Of a DNA stretch of 36,715 nucleotides, positions 30,292-36,715 are shown in pieces. The number at the start of each line of letters is the position of its first letter. Position 1 is the stretch's first letter. The position numbers were made by a program, and so were the translations under genes. Under the pieces are notes generated by a model that saw only the letters and a list, made by a program, of their open reading frames with translations, was not told where the DNA came from and searched no databases. Origin of the DNA: Polysphondylium violaceum (taxonomy: Eukaryota > Evosea > Eumycetozoa > Dictyosteliales > Dictyosteliaceae); the NCBI GenBank assembly GCA_000277445.1, contig AJWJ01000215.1, positions 1 to 36,715 of the forward strand, in the 5' to 3' direction.

Positions 30292-30645
30292 AGTGTTTTG
30301 TTTTAAATTAATATTATATTTTTAAGAAATAAAGAGTAAATTTAGTTTTGATTATTTTATTTAAAAAAAAAGAGTTCCTTTTATGAAATCCAAAATGAAT
30401 TGCATATTTTTTTCAAATTTAATAATTCGCATGACCTATTTTTAGGAGTAATGTGTGGTTCTAATATTAGCAAGATAAAGAAAAATTAAAAAAAATTCGA
30501 CCCCTTTTTCACACAATTGCCATTTAAATGAACCCCTTTCTCATTTAAAAAGCAAAATTACTCCTAAAAATAGGTCTTTTGAAAAAACAAAGAGAAAAAA
30601 TAAAAAAAAAAAGAAAACAAGATTTATAAATCATTTTTATTTTCT
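30292..30645. other. Intergenic stretch of 354 nt with a long inverted repeat
   Basis: It contains the promoter side of the EF-hand gene (- strand, from 30292) and the 3' end of the next family copy. Apart from the inverted repeat at 30433-30576 it shows only A/T runs. Confidence 0.5.
30433..30576. repeat. Perfect 20-nt inverted repeat around a 104-nt loop
   Basis: 30433-30452 (GACCTATTTTTAGGAGTAAT) is the exact reverse complement of 30557-30576. The loop contains two related C-rich blocks (GACCCCTTTTTCACAC at about 30500-30515 and GAACCCCTTTCTCATTT at about 30530-30546). It could be a miniature inverted-repeat element, a hairpin RNA or a regulatory stem. No clear target-site duplication is visible at the outer ends. 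Confidence 0.6.
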
Positions 30646-32938
30646 TTAATTTAAAAAAGATCGAGATGGTTTTGGTGGTATTTTGTAATTGGGTGACAGG
30701 AATAATGAATTGGGTACATGATCATTTAGAGTTAAACCTTGGGCAAATTTAACGAGATGGTGATAATGACTATCGTTTAATTTACATTCATATCTCTTGG
30801 CCAATTGACCCAACATATCTCGAAAATAATACCATTTATCATAAGTTTTTATATATTTACAAATGATCTTGTCAAATAGAGGCTGAAATGATAATTGATT
30901 GTTGGCAAAGTTTTGTTGATTTCTGTACAGGTATTCGCAATAATGAGGTTGACGACATAGTAATTTATAAAATGGTTTAATGTTATCAAAACAATTGTGA
31001 TCAACAAGATAAACAAACATATGAAATGATATATGCTTATCGTTGAGAGTGGATTTGAGTGGTGGATCGATAAAAGAGTTGAATAGTACCAATTGTTTGG
31101 GTGACATGCCGTCAATGTCAAAGCAATTCTCTTGGATGAGGTACTCGAGCAAGGCAATATTTCGACATCGGTATGCATTCTCAAACATCTTGATAAAGAA
31201 TTGGTTGACCTTTTTGTTGCCAATTCGACGAGGGAAACATTTGTCTCGGTTTTTAAAGATGTAGTCGATAAAGACAAGATTATTTGATGCGGCCAATTGA
31301 ATATAAAATAAATGATAGACAGCCGGTAGTTTAATATACTTGCTCATCATGTGTTTGAAGCCAACAAAGTCATTGTGAGTAATGGCACATTGTATTAAAT
31401 CGAAAGTAAATCCAATTTTGTGGATATCTAACTCTATTTGGTCCATGAGTAGGTCTACATCTTGACAAAGATCCTTGAAAGAGTATTGGTCTAATATATT
31501 AAGGCAACTAAAAGTGTTTTGGATCAATGTGTACCCATATGACTGCAATAGCCTGTAGATGGTGAGGTTGTTTCTGGATAGGCACTCGATAAAGAGAGTT
31601 GGAATCAACATCTTCAATCTGTCTCCTAGAAACTCGTGCAACCAAAGGGAAGAGAAATTTAAAGAAATCTCCGGTACCCTCTGCGCAACAAGCCAACAAC
31701 AATGTCTGTTGTGATAATATGTTTATAGAGGAGAGTTTGAGAATGAATGCACGGTCTTCTTTACTGGTGTACTTGACTAATGCGGGATAGAGTATATGTG
31801 CATATACATTAAACTCCATTGTCATATGCATAGGTTGTGGAGCACCTACATCATAATAGAGAAACTTTATAATACGCAAACATCCATTGATGGCAGCAAT
31901 ATCTGCAATGTGTATGGTGATATCTTCCACATCTCGACAAGAGGGCACGTTCTGATCCTTCATCTTTTTTGCAAAGTTCTTTTGAGTGTGATAATAGATA
32001 CGATTGTTGATCACTCTGATACGACCAGATAGAGCATTCCACGCTGTAAAGAATTCATCGCCTCGCTTTCCTACCAATAGATTCAGGGGCAGTAGATGGA
32101 GTTTGGCCATCTTGGCTTTAAAATGATAAATAGTTTGGGAAGCAGGTGAATTGGGATCGACGTTGGCACTGACTAAAAAGTCTTCTCTCTCTTTGATTGT
32201 ATCGAGTGCTTGTTGAAATGTCAGCCCTTCATTAAAGGTTTTATCTTTGAGCGTTTGATCAAGGTAGGGCGCCAAGGATTCAATCAAGCCAGGGATGGGA
32301 GACAACAAAAGCAACGAAATTGCTTGTCTGGAAGTGCCTCTAAGAATCAATTCATTTTTGTCGTCAACATACTTGATCATCAATGCTATAATCTCTTTTA
32401 GATCTGATCTAGCAGACTTTGATCCGTTGTTTAAATAAAAGGCATAGGTAATAAACATGGTTAAAGTAGGTTTCAACCATCCATTTTCAAGATAATACTT
32501 GAGCACCTCATAGTCTATCTCTGCTAGACTAAAACTCTTTGTCACATCTCTTGCAAAGCCGTGTTCATACAAGTATTTGACAACCTCTACATTCTTTATA
32601 TGTTTTTTCGAGGATAATATAAGCTCATAATACAGCACTGCCGAATATTTGTGTTGTTCAAATAGATGAATAAACAACTCTGTATCTGTGTTGGCTACTA
32701 TTGTAAATAGATCTTTTGGATCAATGTATAACTGCTGTCTATCTGTATTATTACTATTATTGTTCTTTATCTTTTCTCTAGCCAACCCTATATGGCCATG
32801 TCTAAACATCCAGCCAATATCCACGATATCATCATAATTTAAACTATATCTATCTTTTTGTATCTCATGGATAATGCTGAATATCTTTTTCGACAAGTAC
32901 TTGTTATCAAATACTGCTGTATAGTATTCTTTGTTCAT
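30646..32938 (-). CDS. Array-family ankyrin-like repeat gene with one apparent frameshift (about 764 codons)
   Basis: It starts MNKEYYTAVFDNKYLSKKIF at 32938. The N-terminal module, VVKYLYEHGFARDV, FFTAWNALSGRIRV, IIKFLYYDVG and EDRAFILKLSS follow in one frame up to LLACCAEGTGDFFKFLFPLVAR. Near 31640 the family sequence moves to another frame (EFLGDRLKMLIPTLFIECL) and runs to the conserved end RYECKLNDSHYHHL...GLTLNDHVPNSLFL at 30646. No gt..ag intron fits at the switch. It is therefore either a sequencing error or a recent pseudogene. Without correction the first frame stops at 31508 (476 residues). It belongs to the subfamily of the 18036 and 33120-34383 pieces and ends KPSRSFLN rather than in KKQKK. 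Confidence 0.72.
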
Positions 32939-33119
32939 AATATCTGTATGTGGGACGACTAAATGTAAAAAAATGAAATCTTCTTTTTTTTTTTAATCAT
33001 TTCTCGTGTTCAGTTTTCGAAACCCATCCCGAACAATTTTTCAGTAAGGGGCAAACAAGATTTATAAATCTGTATTATTATTAAACTATTTTATAAATAT
33101 CGATATCTAATTATTTTAT

Positions 33120-34383
33120 TTAATTTAAAAAAGATCGAGATGGTTTTGGTGGTATTTTGTAATTGGGTGACAGGAATAATGAATTGGGTACATGATCATT
33201 TAGAGTTAAACCTTTGGTAAATTTAGCGAGATAGTGATAATGACTATCGTTTAATTTACATTCATATCTTTTGACCAATTGACCCAACAAATCCTGGTAA
33301 CGATACCATTTATCATCGGTTTTTATATATTTACAAATGATCTTGTCAAATAGAGGCTGAAATGATAATTGATTGTTGGGAAAGTTTTGTTGATTTCTGT
33401 ACAGGTATTCGCAATAATGAGGTTGACGGCATAGTAATTTACAAAATGGTTTAATGTTATCAAAACAATCGTGATCAACAAGATAAACAAACACATGGAA
33501 TGATAGATGCATATCGTTGAGAGTGGATTTGAGTGGTGGATCGATAAAAGAGTTGAACAGTTCCAATTGTTTGGGTGACATGCCGTCAATGTCAAAGCAA
33601 TTCTCTTGGATGAGGTACTCGAGCAGGGAAATGTTTCGATATCGGTATGCAAGCTCAAACATCTTGCAGTAGAATTGATTGACCTTTTTGTCTCCCATAC
33701 GACGCGGGAAACATTTGTCTCGGTTTTTAAAGATGTAGTCGATAAATACAAGGTTATTTGATATCGCCAATACCTCATAAAATGAATGATAGACAGCCGG
33801 TAGTTTAACATATGTGCCAAACATGTGTTTGAAGCCAACAAAGTCATTGTTTTTAATGGCACACTCGAGTAAATCTGTCGCAATCATTTTCTCCATTTGG
33901 GGATCTATATTGGATATGAGTTGGTCTATATCTTGATAAAGATCCTTGAACGAGTATTGAATATAAATACTAAGGCTGTCAATAGGGTTATCGGCCAATG
34001 TATATCCTAGTGAACGCAATACTCTATAGATGGTGAGGTTCTTTTTGATGAGGCACTCGATAAAGAGAGGTAAAATCAACATCTCATAGGTATCCTCCCC
34101 TTCTTCTTCATAGTGTTGTATGGTCAACGGAAAGAGGAAATTAAAGAACTCTGCGTTACCCTTTGCACAACAAGCCAACAACAATCTTTCTCTGGATAAT
34201 ATATTGAAGCAGTCAATGGAACAGAGTTTGAGGATAAATTCTCGGTCTTCGTTGCTAGTGCACTTGATCAAGGTGGGATAGAGTATATGTGCATATACAA
34301 CAAACTCCACAGACATATCTTGTGTATACCCTACATCATAATAGAGAAACTTTATAATACGCAAACATCCATTGATGGCGGCT
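33120..34383 (-). pseudogene. Array-family gene, 3' half only, cut at an inversion junction
   Basis: Homology begins abruptly at 34383 with codons for AAINGCLRIIKFLYYDVG, mid-gene relative to the copy at 32938-30646, and is continuous and open to the stop at 33120. Late modules are intact: FIDYIFKNRDKCFP, LLEYLIQENCFDIDG, VYLVDHDCFDNIKPF, EYLYRNQQNF, RYECKLNDSHYHYL, GLTLNDHVPNSLFL. It has no family N-terminus or promoter. The first in-frame ATG (34364) would give 414 residues. The missing 5' half corresponds exactly to the + strand piece at 18036-19072. Confidence 0.8.
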
Positions 34384-34392
34384 AGAGAATCA
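34372..34392. other. Right junction of the proposed inversion
   Basis: Left of about 34380 the + strand is the antisense of the 3' half copy (ccattgatggcggc). Right of it the sequence follows the sense strand of another copy (ggctagagaatcaatg; compare 35585-35600). The two share about eight bases of ATGGCNGC-like microhomology at the joint. Confidence 0.7.
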
Positions 34393-34425
34393 ATGAATTA
34401 AACCTACACCTCTGTTTTGTTTGTA
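34381..34425 (+). pseudogene. Short relic of an array-family gene (about 45 nt)
   Basis: It matches 35586-35630 (LLENQWLKPTPLF-coding) with a few changes, directly continuing the relic found on the other strand at 19073-19165. The resemblance then ends. Confidence 0.65.
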
Positions 34426-34451
34426 TATATCAAATCATATCGATATAATAT

Positions 34452-34494
34452 GATAAATGGTCCCGTAGACTGACATCTCGAGGTGTAGAACATG
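34452..34494 (+). pseudogene. Second short relic, from a different family member
   Basis: It shares the run ATGGTCCCGTAGACT and the following catctcgag and gtggag-like segments with 2377-2419 of the first array gene (coding for YGPVDSHLELWSMD). It is not in a useful frame. Two relics from different subfamilies thus lie within 120 nt. Confidence 0.55.
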
Positions 34495-34689
34495 TGAATT
34501 AAAATGAAATTATGTAAAATTTTGGTGAACGGGTCTGTGATTATAGAGGGGATAGAGATAAAATTGATAAGAGTAGTTCGTAGGAGGTGATACCTGCAAA
34601 GAATTGTTGTTTTATAAAACATTTAATAACATATGTCTTTTTTACATAAATTTATCAAATTATTTATTAGAACCCGAATTCGAAGTGTA

Positions 34690-35058
34690 TCTTTGAAACA
34701 CCTTGCCATATTGAAGTTGGAACTGGTAATCGTCGTCTTGGTCTGATGCAGGGCATAGCTTGTTAATAATATCGCATATGACATTCCTCAAGAGATAGCA
34801 TCTTGTTATGGACTAGATTGGTAACGAATTTCACCTTGAGAGACCCTAGTTTGCATACTGCGTCCCATATGAGCTATGAGATATCTATCGTATTTTTATT
34901 TTGAATCAAATCATCTTCGTCGTCATCGCCGGTGATGTCTCTAGACAGATAAAAGTAGATGTTATGTCGAGTGATTATAAGACGACTCTCTAGAGTATTC
35001 CACATGTCAAAGAAGACTTGTTCACCTTGGCATAGCAATGAAATCCATATTTTGATTT
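34690..35058 (-). pseudogene. Inverted, degraded partial copy of the neighbouring gene (36044-36465)
   Basis: Read on the - strand, this segment follows the 35161 gene through KIWISLLSQGEQVFYDMWN, the acidic DDDDEDDLIQ region, AVCKIGSLSVVKFVT, TLSLEEF, IIDKLCNASDQDDE and NVFQR, with small insertions, deletions and substitutions. It is a mid-gene fragment without ends. Together with 36044-36465 it forms an inverted repeat of about 370 nt. Confidence 0.75.
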
Positions 35059-35160
35059 AAATTTCCCCTCTTTCACACTTTTGTAATTTTTTTTTTTATA
35101 TTTTGATAAGGATATGAAAATTGGTGAATTGAATAGATAGGAGTAGATATAAGCATAATT

Positions 35161-36715
35161 ATGTTAATAGACAGTTACAGAGCAGTGTTTCGTAATGTAT
35201 ACTTGGCAACAAAGATATACAACACTGTACATCAAATACAAATCGATAGATTTCCTTTGAAATATGATGATATTGTAGATGTTTGTTGGATGTTAAAGTA
35301 TGGTCATGTGGGTTTGGTAAGAGAAAAGATAAAGAGAAATGAATATTTATATGTGAAACCTAAACATCTGTTCTCAATTGTTGCCAACACAGACACACAG
35401 ATGTTTATATCTCTCTTTGAAAAGAACAAATACTCTGCTTTAGAATATTATGATCAAGGTTTCGAGAGAGTGTTTCAAAAGTGGGTCAATGTGGATTTCG
35501 TTAAATATTTGTTTGAAAATGGTTATGCTAGAGACCTAAGTAACTTGGATCATCTAAGATTATTAGATATCAAGATTCTATCATGGCTGCTAGAGAATCA
35601 ATGGCTTAAACCTACACCTCTGTTTTTGATTTCCTCCAAACGTGATAGGCGTCGTTGTCGTACTCACTTATATAATTCAACAAGAAATACAAATTATACA
35701 AAAGATTTTGTGGATCTAGTGGCTCAATACACACCATCGCCCATTCAACATGCAGAAATAGAGGTCATAATGAGATATACATTGGATGACTCCAAAGGTG
35801 AGCCTTGTCCTTTTATATTTGACTCACTTTCACCATTGTTTGTCAAAGATCCGGATATTAGATTTAATATTGAATATCAAGGACCATATCTAAATTATCA
35901 ACAAGCCTGTCAAGAAATTAAACAAAGAAGAGAAAGGAGAGAAATCTCTGAAATCAAGATCAGCAACACAATAACTAGTTGCAGTGAATTATTATTGGCA
36001 ATGAAAGATCCTGCATTTGTATCCGATATGGCCGTTGTTTTTAAAATATGGATTTCATTGCTAAGCCAAGGTGAACAAGTATTCTATGACATGTGGAATT
36101 TTCTAGCCAGTCGTCTTATAATCACTCGACATAACATCTACTTTTATCAGTCTAGAGACATCACTGACGATGACGACGAGGATGATTTGATCCAAGATAT
36201 AAACACAAAAGATATCTCAGAGCTAATATTAGACGCAGTGTGCAAAATAGGGTCTCTCAGTGTGGTGAAATTCGTTACCGATCAAGGCCATACACCAAAA
36301 ATATATCGTTCTGATAGTAAGTACAGCGATATATTCTTTAAACAAATAATGGGCAAGACGCTATCTCTCGAGGAATTCCATATTATTGACAAACTATGCA
36401 ATGCATCAGATCAAGACGACGAATACGATCATCAACATCAACATGGCAATGTGTTTCAAAGAAGTGATATTTTGAGTCAATGTTGTGCGTATGGTAATGC
36501 AGCCAACTTTGAATCTCTCTACCCATTGTTTCAAAAATCCAAACACTTTGATTATTTGGCTTCCCGTCTCTATGGAATTTGTATGGAATCTGAACAATAT
36601 CATATGATTCCAGTGATGGAGAGACATGGTCTGTTTCTTTTAGACCATCATGAACTCAGCGACCTGTGTTTTGAATACCCTTTTACTCGTCTGTTAAATA
36701 GTGTAGATAGGGTAA
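35161..36715 (+). CDS. Array-family ankyrin-like repeat protein, 3'-partial (518 codons visible)
   Basis: The ATG gives MLIDSYRAVFRNVYLATKIY. The frame is open to the end of the window, so the C-terminal half lies outside. Modules: LKYDDIVDVCWMLKYGHVGLVREKI (first 60 residues), VKYLFENGYARDLSN, FVDLVAQYTPSPIQHAE, FYDMWNFLASRLII (about 318-331), a short acidic insert DDDDEDD (about 338-345), VVKFVTDQGH, TLSLEEF and NFESLYPLF. It belongs to the subfamily of the - strand copies at 22787 and 20479, and it has kept the segments those copies lost. A T-run at 35086-35097 is a plausible part of its promoter. Function unknown; no introns in the visible part. Confidence 0.83.
   Translation, partial: MLIDSYRAVFRNVYLATKIYNTVHQIQIDRFPLKYDDIVDVCWMLKYGHVGLVREKIKRNEYLYVKPKHLFSIVANTDTQMFISLFEKNKYSALEYYDQGFERVFQKWVNVDFVKYLFENGYARDLSNLDHLRLLDIKILSWLLENQWLKPTPLFLISSKRDRRRCRTHLYNSTRNTNYTKDFVDLVAQYTPSPIQHAEIEVIMRYTLDDSKGEPCPFIFDSLSPLFVKDPDIRFNIEYQGPYLNYQQACQEIKQRRERREISEIKISNTITSCSELLLAMKDPAFVSDMAVVFKIWISLLSQGEQVFYDMWNFLASRLIITRHNIYFYQSRDITDDDDEDDLIQDINTKDISELILDAVCKIGSLSVVKFVTDQGHTPKIYRSDSKYSDIFFKQIMGKTLSLEEFHIIDKLCNASDQDDEYDHQHQHGNVFQRSDILSQCCAYGNAANFESLYPLFQKSKHFDYLASRLYGICMESEQYHMIPVMERHGLFLLDHHELSDLCFEYPFTRLLNSVDRV

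Larger units (their letters stand above)
34384..35160. other. Gene-free stretch of 777 nt made largely of family fragments
   Basis: In order: the two short + strand relics (34381-34425, 34452-34494), about 190 nt that I cannot assign (34495-34689), an inverted partial copy of the next gene (34690-35058, - strand), and about 100 nt of promoter-like sequence with a T-run (35086-35097) before the ATG at 35161. No intact gene is present. Confidence 0.6.

Noticed and set aside
18036-32938. Inverted repeat between the 18036 copy and the 32938 copy as the cause of the inversion
   Set aside because: Recombination between these arms would have kept both genes full length. The junctions instead lie at short microhomology in mid-gene, so the inverted arrangement is a result of the event, not its cause.
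33323-33883. Second-frame - strand reading (186 codons) inside the 3' half copy
   Set aside because: The parallel reading in the sister copy (30849-31277) follows from high DNA similarity. The family motifs are all in the other frame.
34404-34622. Open frame of 72 codons on the - strand
   Set aside because: It lies across two family relics and unassigned DNA, without known motifs or coding character.
1-36715. tRNA genes, CRISPR arrays, rRNA, and DIRS- or TRE-type retroelements
   Set aside because: No cloverleaf with a GTTCRAAT-type arm, no regular spaced repeats, and no reverse transcriptase, integrase or transposase motifs were seen on either strand.

Overview
The window is AT-rich nuclear DNA of a social amoeba (dictyostelid), probably a Cavenderia- or Heterostelium-type species. 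The evidence is short introns (56-79 nt), long poly(T) tracts before start codons, Asn- and Asp-rich inserts, a four-EF-hand calcium-binding protein, a DNase II and an NB-ARC protein with a nucleoside-phosphorylase domain. The species cannot be fixed from the sequence alone.

Layout. 1-1759 holds the 3' part of a DNase II gene (+, three exons visible). 2016-17647 carries six consecutive + strand genes (2016, 4953, 7505, 10302, 12584, 15164) for about 630-910 residue paralogues of one family, called the array family here. They share an N-terminal module (LKYxDIVDxGWM...GHxxLAREKI), degenerate ankyrin-like units (VVKYLYEHG, VIEFLxxxGY, IIDYIxxNR, VEYLL), an acidic insert in several members, and a C-terminal module (RYxCTLNDSHYHYL...DGLTLFGxVPNS), in several members followed by a basic, nuclear-signal-like tail. 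18036-19088 is the 5' half of a seventh copy. On the - strand lie a broken copy (19190-20479) and a copy with a damaged 3' end (20598-22787). 23169-29176 is a two-exon + strand gene for a 1983-residue NLR-like protein (phosphorylase domain, NB-ARC, long helical region). 29737-30291 (-) is a four-EF-hand protein with a 60-nt intron. 30646-32938 (-) is a family copy with one frameshift, and 33120-34383 (-) is a 3' half copy. 34384-35160 is a scrapyard of family fragments, and 35161 to the window end is a further + strand copy that runs off the edge.

Main observation. The truncated + copy at 18036 stops at the same codon where the - half copy at 33120-34383 begins. The sequences on the far sides of these two junctions are likewise the two halves of one fragment of another family member. 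One inversion of about 15.3 kb (about 19073 to 34383) explains both junctions. Turning it back would restore a copy of about 767 codons, put all larger family members on the same strand, and bring the two visible subfamilies together. The region is thus a head-to-tail array under rapid birth and death, interrupted by an NLR-like gene and a calcium-binding-protein gene, and rearranged by a fairly recent inversion (or, less likely, by a mis-assembly).

Function. The array family has no function I can name. Repeat architecture, fast copy turnover and an NLR-like neighbour would suit a recognition or defence role, but that is inference. I saw no tRNA, rRNA, CRISPR array or autonomous transposon.
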